NCBI RefSeq assembly: GCF_051401765.1
Contig: NW_027480569.1
Location: forward strand, 806,001 to 870,000
Reading direction: 5' to 3'
DNA length: 64,000 bases
From: Calliopsis andreniformis
Taxonomy: Eukaryota > Arthropoda > Insecta > Hymenoptera > Andrenidae
The notes under the pieces: model-generated
The model's database searches: none
What the model was told of the DNA's origin: nothing
The model's input: the letters and a program-made list of their open reading frames with translations, nothing else
Program-made: the position numbers and the translations under genes
Shown: positions 1 to 11,635 of the stretch, piece by piece
Layout of the letters: every line of letters begins with the position of its first letter
Numbering within the stretch: position 1 is the stretch's first letter

Positions 1-920
1 ATTGAGGATTGAGGATTGAGGATTGAGTATTGAAGATTGAGGATTGATGATTGAGGACTGAAGATTGAGGATTGGGGATAGAGGATTGAGGATTGAGGTT
101 TGAGGATTGAAGAATGAGTATTGACGATTGAAGATTGAGGATTGAGGATTGAGTATTGAGGACTGAAGATTGACGATTGAGCATTGAGGATTGAGGATTG
201 AAGATTGAGTATTGAGGATTGAAGATTGAGGATTGAGGATTGATCATTGAGGACTGAGGATTGAGGACTGAGGACTGAGGATTGAGAATTGAGAACTGAT
301 AATGAGGACTGAGGGTTGAGGATTGAGGATAGAGGATTGAGGATTGAGGATTGAGGATTGAAGATTGAGTATTGAGGATTGAGGATTGAGGATTGAAGAT
401 TGAGTATTGAGGATTGAAGACTGACGATCGAGGATTGAGGATTGAGGACTGAGGATTGAGGATTGAAGGTTGGTGATTGAGGATTGGGTATTGAGGATTG
501 AGGAATGAGGATTGAGGATTGAGGATTGAGGATTGAGTGTTGAGGATTGAAGATTGAGTATTGAGGATAGAAGACTGACGATTGAGGATTGAGGATTGAG
601 TATTGAAGATTAAGGATTGATGATTGAGGAATGAGGATTGAGGATTGAGGATTGAGGATTGAGTATTGAAGATTGAGGATTGATGATTGAGGACTGAGGA
701 TTGAGGATTGGGGATAGAGGATTGAGGATTGAGGTTTGAGGACTGAAGGCAGAGGATTGTGGATTGAGGATTGAGGATTGAAGATTCAGTATTGAGGATT
801 GAAGATTGGCAATTGAGGATTGAGGATTGAACATTGAGGACTGAGTGTTGAGTATTGAGTGATGAGAATTGATGTTTGTGGATAGAGGTTTGAAGATTGC
901 AGATTGAGTATTGAGTATTG

Positions 921-985
921 AAAACATTGAATTGAGGATATTCTATTGAGGATTGAGGATTGACAACAGATTGTTGAGGACTGAG
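921..985. repeat. Landmark B (first of about 38 copies)
   Basis: The copy reads GAAAACATTGAATT (or GAAAACTTTGAATT), then GAGGATATTCTATTGAG, two consensus heptads, and a short inverted repeat CAACA-GAT-TGTTG. In a sub-group the inverted repeat is ACAAT-TG-ATTGT. Approximate positions (kb): 0.94, 1.94, 2.47, 3.81, 5.25, 8.53, 8.82, 9.53, 9.98, 14.08, 15.59, 17.62, 18.85, 20.91, 22.14, 23.66, 25.17, 26.71, 27.41, 29.19, 29.49, 30.21, 32.59, 32.88, 33.60, 34.33, 36.60, 44.09, 44.38, 45.00, 45.69, 47.07, 49.31, 49.60, 51.84, 52.13, 52.74, 53.44. It shares its core with landmark A, so the two probably have one origin. Confidence 0.85.
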
Positions 986-2636
986 GGCCGAAGATTGAGG
1001 ATTCAGGATTGAGGATTCAGAATTGAGGTTTGAGGACTGAGGATTGAGGATTGAAGATTGAGTATTGAGGATTGAAGATTGAGGATTGAGAATTGAGGAT
1101 TCAGTATTGAGGATGAGGGCTGAGGGTTGAGGATTGAGGTTTGAGGACTGAGGACTGAGGATTGAGGATTGAGAATTGAGGATTGAGGATTGAGGATTGA
1201 AGATTGAGGATTGGGTATTGAGGATTGAGGATTGAGGATTGAGTATTGAGGACTGAAGATTGACGATTGAGGATTGAGGATTGAGGATTGAAGATTGAGT
1301 ATTGAGGATTGAAGATTGAGGATTGAGGATTGATCATTGTGGACTGAGGATTGAGGACTGAGGATTGAGGATTGAGAATTGAGAACTGATAATGAGGACT
1401 GAGGGTTGAGGATTGAGGATAGAGGATTGAGGATTGAGGATTGAGTATTGAAGATTGAGGATTGATGACTGAGTATTGAGGATTGAGGATTGAAAATTGA
1501 TTATTAAGGATTGAAGATTGAGGATTGAGGATTGAGGATTGAGAATTGAGAATTGAGGATGAGGTCTGAGGGTTCTGGATTGAGGTTTGAGGAATGAGGA
1601 TTGAGGATTGAGGATTAAGGATTGATGATTGAGGAATGAGGATTGAGGATTGAGGATTGAGGATTGAGTATTGAAGATTGAGGATTGATGATTGAGGACT
1701 GAGGATTGAGGATTGGGGATAGAGGATTGAGGATTGAGGTTTGAGGACTGAAGACTGAGGGTTGTGGACTGAGGATTGAGGATTGAAGATTCAGTATTGA
1801 GGATTGAAGATTGGGAATTGAGGATTGAGGATTGAACATTGAGGACTGAGTGTTGAGTGTTGAGTGATGGGAATTGATGTTTGTGGGTAGAGGTTTGAAG
1901 ATTGCAGATTGAGCATTGAGTATTGAAAACATTGAATTGAGGATATTCTATTGAGGATTGAGGATTGACAACAGATTGTTGAGGACAGAGGGCCGAAGAT
2001 TGAGGATTCAGGATTGAGGATTCAGAATTGAGGTTTGAGGACTGAGGATTGAGGTCTGAAGATTGAGTATTGAGGATTGAAGATTGAGGATTGAGAATTG
2101 AGGATTCAGTATTGAGGATGAGGGCTGAGGGTTGAGGATTGAGGTTTGAGGACTGAGGACTGTGGATTGAGGATTGAGAATTGAGGATTGAGGATTGAGG
2201 GTTGAAGATTGAGGATTGGGTATTGAGGATTGAAGAATGAGGATTGAGGATTGAGGATTGAGGTTTGAGGACTGAGGACTGAGGATTGTGGACTGAGGAT
2301 TGAGGATTGAAGATTCAGTATTGAGGATTGAGGATTGGGAATTGAGGATTGAGGATTGAACATTGAGGACTGAGTGTTGAGTGTTGAGTGATGAGAATTG
2401 ATGTTTGTGGATAGAGGTTTGAAGATTGCAGATTGAGTATTGAGTATTGAAAACATTGAATTGAGGATATTCTATTGAGGATTGAGGATTGACAACAGAT
2501 TGTTGAGGACTGAGGGCCGAAGATTGAGGATTCAGGATTGAGGATTCAGAATTGAGGTTTGAGGACTGAGGATTGAGGATTGAAGATTGAGTATTGAGGA
2601 TTGAAGATTGAGGATTGAGAATTGAGGATTCAGTAT

Positions 2637-2710
2637 TGAGGATGAGGGCTGAGGGTTGAGGATTGATGTTTGAGGACTGAGGACTGAGGATTGAGGATTG
2701 AGAATTGAGG
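2637..2710. repeat. Recurrent module with a 6-bp unit (GAGGAT-GAGGGCT-GAGGGTT)
   Basis: This module of about ten units starts with a shortened 6-bp unit, followed by GAGGGCT, GAGGGTT, GAGGATT, GAGGTTT and paired GAGGACT. It recurs dozens of times in family 1 (near 1.11, 2.12, 2.64, 11.10, 13.38, 14.26, 16.76, 20.01, 22.31, 27.58, 42.06, 43.69, 48.92 and 51.43 kb, among others). Its fixed order and fixed one-base deletion show that it is copied as a block. It marks HOR phase well. Confidence 0.75.
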
Positions 2711-3177
2711 ATTGAGGATTGAGGATTGAAGATTGAGGATTGGGTATTGAGGATTGAGGATTGAGGATTGAGTATTGAGGACTGAAGATTGACGATTGAG
2801 GATTGAGGATTGAGGATTGAAGATTGAGTATTGAGGATTGAAGATTGACGATTGAGGATTGATCATTGAGGACTGAGGATTGAGGACTGAGGATTGAGGA
2901 TTGAGAATTGAGAACTGATAATGAGGACTGAGGGTTGAGGATTGAGGATAGAGGATTGAGGATTGAGGATTGAGTATTGAAGATTGAGGATTGATGACTG
3001 AGTATTGAGGATTGAGGATTGAAAATTGATTATTAAGGATTGAAGATTGAGGATTGAGGATTGAGGATTGAGAATTGAGAATTGAGGATGAGGACTGAGG
3101 GTTGTGGATTGAGGTTTGGGGAATGAGGATTGAGGATTGAGGATTGAGTATTGAGGATTGAGGATTGAGGATTGAGG

Positions 3178-4609
3178 ATTGAGTATTGAAGATTGAGAAT
3201 CGATGACTGATGATTGAGAATTGAGGATTGAAGGTTGAGAATTGAGGATTCAGAATTGAGGTTTGAGGACTGAGGATTGAGGATTGAGGATTGGGTATTG
3301 AGGATTGAAGAATGAGGATTGAGGATTGAGGATTGAGGGTTGAGGATTGAGGATTGAGGATCTAGGATTTGAGATTGATTATTGAGGATTGAAGATTGGG
3401 GATTGAGGGTTGAGGATTGAGGATCTAGGATTGGAGATTGATTATTGAGGATTGAAGATTGAGAATTGAGGATTGGGGATTGAGAATTGAGAATTGAGGA
3501 TGAGGACTGAGGGTTGAGGATTGAGGAATGAGTATTGAAGATTGAGGATTGATGATTGAGGATTGAGGATTGAGGATTTGGGATTGAGGGTTGAGCAGTG
3601 TGGTTTGAGGACTGATGGCTGAGGATTGAGGATTGAGGATTGAGGATTGAAGATTCAGTATTGAGGATTGAAGATTGAGGATTGAGGATTGAGGATTGAA
3701 GATTGAGGACTGAGTGTTGATGGTTCAGTGATGAGAATTGATGTTAGTGGATTGAGATTTGAAGATTGAAGAATGGGGATTGAGTATTGAAAACTTTGAA
3801 TTGAGGATATTCTATTGAGGATTGATGATAGACAATTGATTTTTGAGGACTGAGGGCTGAAGATTGAGGATTCAGGATTGAGGATCCGGGATTGAGGTTC
3901 GAGGACTGAGGATTAAGAGTTGAGGATTGAGGATTGAGGATTGACGCTTGAGGATTGAGTGTTGAGGATGTAGGGTTGAAGAGAGAGGACTGAGTGTTGA
4001 GGATTGAGTGTTGAGAATTGAAGTTTGAGGACTGAGATTTGATTATTGAATATTGTGGACTCAGTATTGAACCATGGGAATTCAGGATGGTCTATTGAGT
4101 ATAGACTATTGAGGATTGAAGATTGAGGATTGAGGATTGAGGATTGAGGATTGAGGGTCGAAGATTGTGGATTGAGGATTGAGGATGGAGGAATGAGGAT
4201 TGAGGATTGAAGATTGAGTATTGATGCCTGAGGACTGAGGATTGAGGATTGAGGATTGAAGATTGAGTATTGAGGATTGAAGATTGAGGTTTGAGGATTG
4301 AGAATTGAGGATGGAGAATGAGGGCTGAGGGTTGAGGGTTGAGGTTTGAGGACTGAGGACTGAGGATTGAGGATTGATGATTGATGATTGAGGATTGAGG
4401 ATTGAGGATTGAGGATTGAGGATTGAGGATTGAAGATTGAGTATTGAGGATTGAACATTGAGGATTGAGGATTGAGGATTGAGGATTGGGTATTGAAGGT
4501 TGTGTATTGAGGATTGAGGATTGAGGATGGAGGATTGAGGATTGAGGATTGAAGATTGAGTATTGATGCCTGAGGATTGAGGATTGAGGATTGAGGATTG
4601 AAGATTGAG
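3178..4609. repeat. 1,432-bp direct duplication, copy 1
   Basis: This segment is repeated 1,440 bp downstream (4618-6049). Reading the two line by line I found one mismatch, C at 3201 against T at 4641. The copies are separated by eight bases and flanked by ordinary heptads that do not match each other. The period is not a multiple of 7 because both copies share the same 6-bp and 8-bp units. It contains landmark B (about 3806), landmark D (3943-4100) and the unusual units GGATCTAGGATT and CCATGG. Such near-identity implies a very recent duplication, or an assembly overlap artefact. Confidence 0.93.
3943..4100. repeat. Landmark D (first of 3 copies), most diverged segment
   Basis: This roughly 160-bp stretch departs most from the heptad consensus while keeping its phase. 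It has GACGCTTGAGG, GGATGTAGG, GAAGAGAGAGG, then TTTGATTATTG, GAACCATGGGAATTC and GGATGGTCTATTGAG. Copies are at 3943-4100, 5383-5540 (identical, within the 1.43-kb duplication) and 34641-34800 (diverged; ATAAGAGTTC replaces ATGGGAATTC). Its end resembles the core of landmarks A and B, suggesting a common ancestor. Confidence 0.75.
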
Positions 4610-4617
4610 GATTGAGT

Positions 4618-6049
4618 ATTGAGTATTGAAGATTGAGAATTGATGACTGATGATTGAGAATTGAGGATTGAAGGTTGAGAATTGAGGATTCAGAATTGAG
4701 GTTTGAGGACTGAGGATTGAGGATTGAGGATTGGGTATTGAGGATTGAAGAATGAGGATTGAGGATTGAGGATTGAGGGTTGAGGATTGAGGATTGAGGA
4801 TCTAGGATTTGAGATTGATTATTGAGGATTGAAGATTGGGGATTGAGGGTTGAGGATTGAGGATCTAGGATTGGAGATTGATTATTGAGGATTGAAGATT
4901 GAGAATTGAGGATTGGGGATTGAGAATTGAGAATTGAGGATGAGGACTGAGGGTTGAGGATTGAGGAATGAGTATTGAAGATTGAGGATTGATGATTGAG
5001 GATTGAGGATTGAGGATTTGGGATTGAGGGTTGAGCAGTGTGGTTTGAGGACTGATGGCTGAGGATTGAGGATTGAGGATTGAGGATTGAAGATTCAGTA
5101 TTGAGGATTGAAGATTGAGGATTGAGGATTGAGGATTGAAGATTGAGGACTGAGTGTTGATGGTTCAGTGATGAGAATTGATGTTAGTGGATTGAGATTT
5201 GAAGATTGAAGAATGGGGATTGAGTATTGAAAACTTTGAATTGAGGATATTCTATTGAGGATTGATGATAGACAATTGATTTTTGAGGACTGAGGGCTGA
5301 AGATTGAGGATTCAGGATTGAGGATCCGGGATTGAGGTTCGAGGACTGAGGATTAAGAGTTGAGGATTGAGGATTGAGGATTGACGCTTGAGGATTGAGT
5401 GTTGAGGATGTAGGGTTGAAGAGAGAGGACTGAGTGTTGAGGATTGAGTGTTGAGAATTGAAGTTTGAGGACTGAGATTTGATTATTGAATATTGTGGAC
5501 TCAGTATTGAACCATGGGAATTCAGGATGGTCTATTGAGTATAGACTATTGAGGATTGAAGATTGAGGATTGAGGATTGAGGATTGAGGATTGAGGGTCG
5601 AAGATTGTGGATTGAGGATTGAGGATGGAGGAATGAGGATTGAGGATTGAAGATTGAGTATTGATGCCTGAGGACTGAGGATTGAGGATTGAGGATTGAA
5701 GATTGAGTATTGAGGATTGAAGATTGAGGTTTGAGGATTGAGAATTGAGGATGGAGAATGAGGGCTGAGGGTTGAGGGTTGAGGTTTGAGGACTGAGGAC
5801 TGAGGATTGAGGATTGATGATTGATGATTGAGGATTGAGGATTGAGGATTGAGGATTGAGGATTGAGGATTGAAGATTGAGTATTGAGGATTGAACATTG
5901 AGGATTGAGGATTGAGGATTGAGGATTGGGTATTGAAGGTTGTGTATTGAGGATTGAGGATTGAGGATGGAGGATTGAGGATTGAGGATTGAAGATTGAG
6001 TATTGATGCCTGAGGATTGAGGATTGAGGATTGAGGATTGAAGATTGAG
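4618..6049. repeat. 1,432-bp direct duplication, copy 2
   Basis: This is the second copy of 3178-4609, in the same orientation. Identity stops at 6049, where the upstream copy has GAGGATT and this one GAGTATT. Its length and internal landmarks (B at about 5246, D at 5383-5540) are unchanged from copy 1. It underlies part of the longest - strand open frame in the window, which I regard as non-coding. Confidence 0.93.
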
Positions 6050-9000
6050 TATTGAGGATTGAAGATTGAGGATTGAGGATTGACAATTGAGGATGGAGGA
6101 TGAGGGCTGGCGGTTGAGGATTGAGGTTTGAGGACAGAGGACTGAGGATTGAGGATTGAGAATTGAGGATTGAGGATTGAGGATTGAGGATTGAGGATTG
6201 AGGATTGAAGATTGAGTATTGAGGATTGAACATTGAGGATTGAGGATTGAGGATTGAGGATTGGGCATTGAAGATTGAGTATTGAGGATTGAAGATTGAG
6301 GATTGATGATTGAGGATTGAGGATTGAGGACTGAGGATTGAAGATTGAGTATTGAGGACTGAAGATTGACGATTCAGGATTGAGGATTGAGGATTGAAGA
6401 TTGAGTATTGAGGATTGAAGATTGAGGATTGAGGATTGATCATTGAGGACTGAGGATTGAGGACTGAGGATTGAGGATTGAGAATTGAGAACTGATAATG
6501 CGGACTGAGGGTTGAGGATTGAGGATAGAGGATTGAAGATTGAGTATTGAGGATTGAAGATTGAGGATTGAGGATTGAGGATTGGGGATTGAGGATTGAG
6601 GATTGAGGATTGAGGATTGAAGACTGAGGATTGAGGATTTAGGATGAGGCCTGAGGGTTGAGGATTGAGGTTTGAGGATTGAAGATTGACGATTGGGTAT
6701 TGGGGATTGAAGAATGAGGATTGAGTTTTGTGGATTGAGGATTGAGGATTGAAGAGTGAGTATTGAGGATTGAAGACTGACGAATGAGGATTGAGGACTG
6801 AGGATTGAGGATTGAGGCTAGAGGACTGAAGATTGAGGATTGAGTATTGAGGATTGAAGATTGGGGATTGAGGACTGAGGATTGAGGATTGAGGATTGTG
6901 GATTGAAGATTGAGGATTGAGTATTGAGAATTGAAGATTGAGGAATGAGGATTGAGGATTGGGGATTGACGACGAGTGCTGAGGGTTGAGGATTGAGGTT
7001 TGAGAACTGAGGACTGAGAATTGAGGATTGAGAATTGAGGATTGAGGATTGAGGATTGAAGATTGAGGATTGGGTATTGAGGATTGAAGAATGAAGATTG
7101 AGGATTGAGGATTGAGGATTGAGGAATGAAAATTGAGGGCTGAGGGTTGAGGATTGAGGATTGAAGAATGAGTATTGACGATTGAAGGTTGAGGATTGAG
7201 GATTGAGTATTGAGGACTGAAGATTGACGATTGAGGATTGAGGATTGAGGATTGAAGATTGAGTATTGAGGATTGAAGATTGAGGATTGAGGATTGATCA
7301 TTGAGGACTGAGGATTGAGGACTGAGGATTGAGGATTGAGAATTGAGAACTGATAATGAGGTCTGAGGGTTGAGGATTGAGGATAGAGGATTGAGGATTG
7401 AGGATTGGGTATTGAGGATTGAAGACTGAGGATTGAGCATTGAGGATTGAGGATTGAGGAATGAAAATTGAGGGTTGAGGGTTGAGGATTGAGGATTGAA
7501 GAATGAGTATTGACGATTGAAGATTGAGGATTGAGGATTGAGTGTTGAGGACTGAAGATTGACGATTGAGGATTGAGGATAGAGGATTGAAGATTGAGTA
7601 TTGAGTATTGAAGATTGAAGATTGATGATTGAGGATTGAGGATTGAGGATTGAGGATTGAGGATTGAGGATTGAGGATTGAGGATTGAGGATTGAAGATT
7701 GAGGATTGGGGATTGAGGAGTGACGATTGAGGATTGAGGATTGAGGATTGAGAGTTGACGATTGATGATTCAAGATTGAGTATTGAGGATTGTAGAATGA
7801 GGATTGAGGATTGAGGATTGAAGATTTAGTATTTAGGATTGAAGATAGAGGATTGAGAATTGAGGATTGAGGATTGAGGATTGAAGATTGAGGATTGGGT
7901 AGTGAGGATTGAAGAATGAGGATTGAGGATTGAGGATTGAGGATTGAAGATTGAGTATTGAGTATTAAAGATTGAGGATTGAAGACTGACGATTGAGTAT
8001 TGAGAATTGAGGACTGAGGATTGAGGATTGAGGATTGAGGGTTGAGAATTGATGATTGAGGATTGAAGATTGAGTATTGAGGATTGAAGGATAAGGATTG
8101 AGGATTGAGGATTGAGGATTGACGATGAGGGCTGAGGGTTGAGGATTGAGGTTTGAGGACTGAGGACTGAGGATTGACGATTGAGAATTGGGGATTGAGG
8201 ATTGAGGATTGAAGATTGAGGATTGGGTATTGATGATTGAAGAATGAGGGTTGAGTGTTGAGGATTGAGGATTGAGGATTGAGGACTGAAGATTCAGGTT
8301 TGGGTACTGAGGATTGAGGAATGAGGATTGAGGATTGAGTATTGAGGATTGAGGATTGAAGATTGCGTATTGAGGATTGAAGATTGACGATTGAGGTTGA
8401 GGATTGAGGATTGAGGATTGAACGTTGAGGACTGAGTGTTGAGGGTTGAGTGATGAGTATTGATGTTTGTGGATAGAGGTTTGAAGATTGCAGTTTGAGT
8501 ATTGAGTATTGAAAGCTGTGAATTGAGGGTATTCTATTGAGGATTGAGGATTGACAATTGATTGTTGAGGACTGAGGGCCGAAGATTGAGGACTCAGGAT
8601 TGAGGATTCAGAATTGAGGTTTGAGGGCTGACGATTGTGGATTGAGGATTGAGAATTGAAGATTCAGTATTGAGGATTGAAGATTGGGAATTGAGGATTG
8701 AGGATTGAACATTGAGGACTGAGTGTTGAGTGTTGAGTGATGAGAATTGATGTTTGTGGATAGAGGTTTGAAGATTGCAGATTGAGTATTGAGTATTGAA
8801 AACTTTGAATAGAGGATATTCTATTGATGTTTGAGGATTGACAACAGATTGTTGAGGACTGAGGTCTGAAGATTGAGGATTCAGGATTTTGGATTCAGAA
8901 TTGAGGTTTGAGGACTAAGGATTGAGGATTGAAGATTGAGTATTGAGGATTGAGGATTGAGGATTGAACATTGAGTATTGACGATTGAGGATGGGGGCTG

Positions 9001-11635
9001 ACGGTTCAGGATTGAGGTTTGAGGGCTGAGGACTGAGGATAGAGCATTGAGAAATGAAGATTGAGGATTGAGGATTGAAGATTGAGTATTGGGTATTGAT
9101 GATCGATGAATGAGGATTGAGGATTGAGGTTTGAGGATTGAGGATTGAAGATTGAGTATTGAGGATTGAAGACTGACGATTGAGGATTGAGGATTGAGGA
9201 CTGAGGATTGAGGATTGAGGATTGAAGATTGAGGATTGGGTATTGAGGATTGAAGAATGAGGATTGGGGATTGAGCATAGAGGATTGATTGTTGAGGATT
9301 GAAGATTGAGTACTGAGGATAGAAGACTGACGATTGAGGATTGAGGATTGAGTGTTGAAGATTGAGGACTGATGGTTGAGGAATGAGGATTGAGGATTGA
9401 GGATTGAGTATTGAAGATTGAGGATTGATGATTGAGGACTGAGGATTGAGTGTTGAGTGATGAGAATTGATGTTTGTGGATAGAGGTTTGAAGATTGCAG
9501 ATTGAGTATTGACTATTGCAAACTTTGAATTGAGGATATTCTATTGAGGATTGAGGATTGACAACAGATTGTTGAGGACTGAGGTCTGAAGGTTGAGGAT
9601 TCAGGATTGAGGATTCAGAATTGAGGTTTGAGGACTAAGGATTGAGGATTGAAGATTGAGTATTGAGGGTTGAGGATTGAGGATTGAAGATTGAGTATTG
9701 AGGATTGAAGACTGACGATTGAGGATTGAGGGTTGAGAATTGATGATTGAGGATTGAAGATTGAGTATTGAGGATTGAAGGTTAAGGATTGAGGATTGAG
9801 GATTGAGGATTGACGATGAGGTCTGAGGGTTGAGGATTGAGGTTTGAGGACTGAGGATTGAGAATTGGGGATTGAGGATTGAGGACCGAAGATTGAGGAT
9901 TGGGTTTTGAGGATTGAAGAATGAGGGTTGAGGGTTGAGGATTGAGGATTGAGGATTGAGTATTGAAAACGTTGAATTGAGGATATTCTATTGAGGATTG
10001 AGGATTGACAACAGATTGTTGAGGACTGAGGTCTGAAGATTGAGGATTCAGGATTGAGGATTCAGAATTGAAGTTTGAGGACTAAGGATTGAGGATTGAA
10101 GATTGAGTATTGAGTATTGAGGATTGAGGATTGAAGATTGAGGATTGAGGATTGAGGATGGGGGCTGACGGTTCAGGATCGAGGTTTGAGGACTGAGGAC
10201 TGAGGATAGAGCATTGAGAAATGAGGATTGAGGATTGAGGATTGAAGATTGAGTATTGGGTATTGTGGATTGAAGAATGAGGATTGAGGATTGAGGTTTG
10301 AGGATTGAGGATTGAAGATTGAGTATTGAGGATTGAAGACTGACGATTGAGGATTGAGGATTGAGGACTGAGGATTGAGGATTGAGGATTGAAGATTGAG
10401 GATTGGGTATTGAGGATTGAAGAATGAGGATTGAGGATTGAGGATTGAGGATTGAGTGTTGAGGATTGAGGATTGAGGATTGAAGATTGAGGATTGGGGA
10501 TTGAGGAGTGACGATTGAGGATTGAGGATTGAGGATTGAGAGTTGACGATTGATGATTCAAGATTGAGTATTGAGGATTGTAGAATGAGGATTGAGGATT
10601 GAGGACTGAGGATTGAGGATTGAGGATTGAAGATTTAGTATTTAGGATTGAAGATAGAGGATTGAGAATTGAGGATTGAGGATTGAGGATTGAAGATTGA
10701 GGATTGGGTAGTGAGGATTGAAGAATGAGGATTCAGGATTGAGGATTGAGGATTGAGTGTTGAGGATTGAAGATTGAGTATTGAGGATAGAAGACGGACG
10801 ATTGAGGATTGAGGATTGAAGAATGAGGATTGAGGATTGAGGATTGAGGATTGAGTGTTGAGGATTGAAGATTGAGTATTGAGGATAGAAGACTGACGAT
10901 TGAGGATTGAGGATTGAGTATAGAAGATTAAGGATTGATGATTGAGGAATGAGGATTGAGGATTGAGGAGTGAGGATTGAGTATTGAAGATTGAGGATTG
11001 ATGATTGATGACTGAGGATTGAGGATTGGGGATAGAGGATTGAGGATTGAGGTTTGAGGACTGAGGACTGAGGATTGTGGATTGAGGATTCAGTACTGAG
11101 GATGAGGGCTGAGGGTTGAGGATTGAGGTTTGAGGACTGAGGACTGAAGATTGAGGATTGAGAATTGAGGATTGAGGATTGAGGATTGAAGATTGAGGAT
11201 TGGGTATTGAGGATTGAAGAATGAGGGTTGAGGATTGAGGATTGAGGATTGGGCATTGAAGATTGAGTATTGAGGATTGAAGATTGAGGATTGATGATTG
11301 AGGATTGAGGATTGAGGACTGAGGATTGAAGATTGAGTATTGAGGACTGAAGATTGACGATTCAGGATTGAGGATTGAGGATTCAAGATTGAGTATTGAG
11401 GATTGAAGATTGAGGATTGAGGATTGATCATTGAGGACTGAGGATTGAGGACTGAGGATTGAGGATTGAGAATTCAGAACTGATAATGAGGACTGAGTGT
11501 TGAGGATTGAGGATAGAGGATTGAGGATTGAGGATTGAGTATTGAAGATTGAGGATTGATGTCTGAGTATTGAGGATTGAGGATTGAAAATTGATTATTG
11601 AGGATTGAAGGTTGAGGATTGAGGATTGAGGATTG
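6050..11635. repeat. Family 1 heptad array with short internal duplications
   Basis: The array is heptad throughout, with landmark B copies near 8.53 (a variant lacking one dinucleotide), 8.82, 9.53 and 9.98 kb and no landmark A. Local duplications are visible. About 8985-9260 matches 10152-10427 (offset 1,167), sharing the GATGGGGGCTGACGG module and the GATAGAGCATTGAGAAATG module. About 7694-7960 matches 10482 onward (offset 2,788), with heptad-sized indels. A nine-unit perfect consensus run lies at 7631-7693. Nothing gene-like is present. Confidence 0.75.

Larger units (their letters stand above)
1..3177. repeat. Family 1 HOR block, left edge
   Basis: This block holds three landmark B copies (near 0.94, 1.94 and 2.47 kb) and several copies of a roughly 70-bp module that begins with a 6-bp unit, GAGGAT-GAGGGCT-GAGGGTT. 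Positions about 730-1612 match 2259-3141 at an offset of 1,529 bp, and about 610-1130 match 1615-2135 at an offset of 1,005 bp. The segment is therefore a partial triplication, with the middle copy about 520 bp shorter than the outer spacing. Differences are scattered substitutions, for example the heptad after landmark B at 1985 and the change at 1339 versus 2868. No gene is visible. Confidence 0.8.

Noticed and set aside
955..990. Promoter suggested by TTGACA in landmark B and TATTCT nearby
   Set aside because: TATTCT lies upstream of TTGACA, no -10-like hexamer follows at 16-18 bp, and no gene follows. TTGACA is one substitution from the repeat itself.
4060..4100. Transposon end or insertion scar at landmark D
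   Set aside because: I find no target-site duplication, terminal inverted repeat or transposase, and the segment keeps the heptad phase, so it looks like diverged array.
5353..7773. An 806-codon - strand open frame, and dozens of smaller ones, as repeat-protein genes
   Set aside because: Openness follows from the stop-free AATCCTC unit. Frames overlap each other, begin at chance CAT triplets and end at chance variants. Variants hit all three frames alike, and no ribosome site, signal peptide or non-repeat domain is present.
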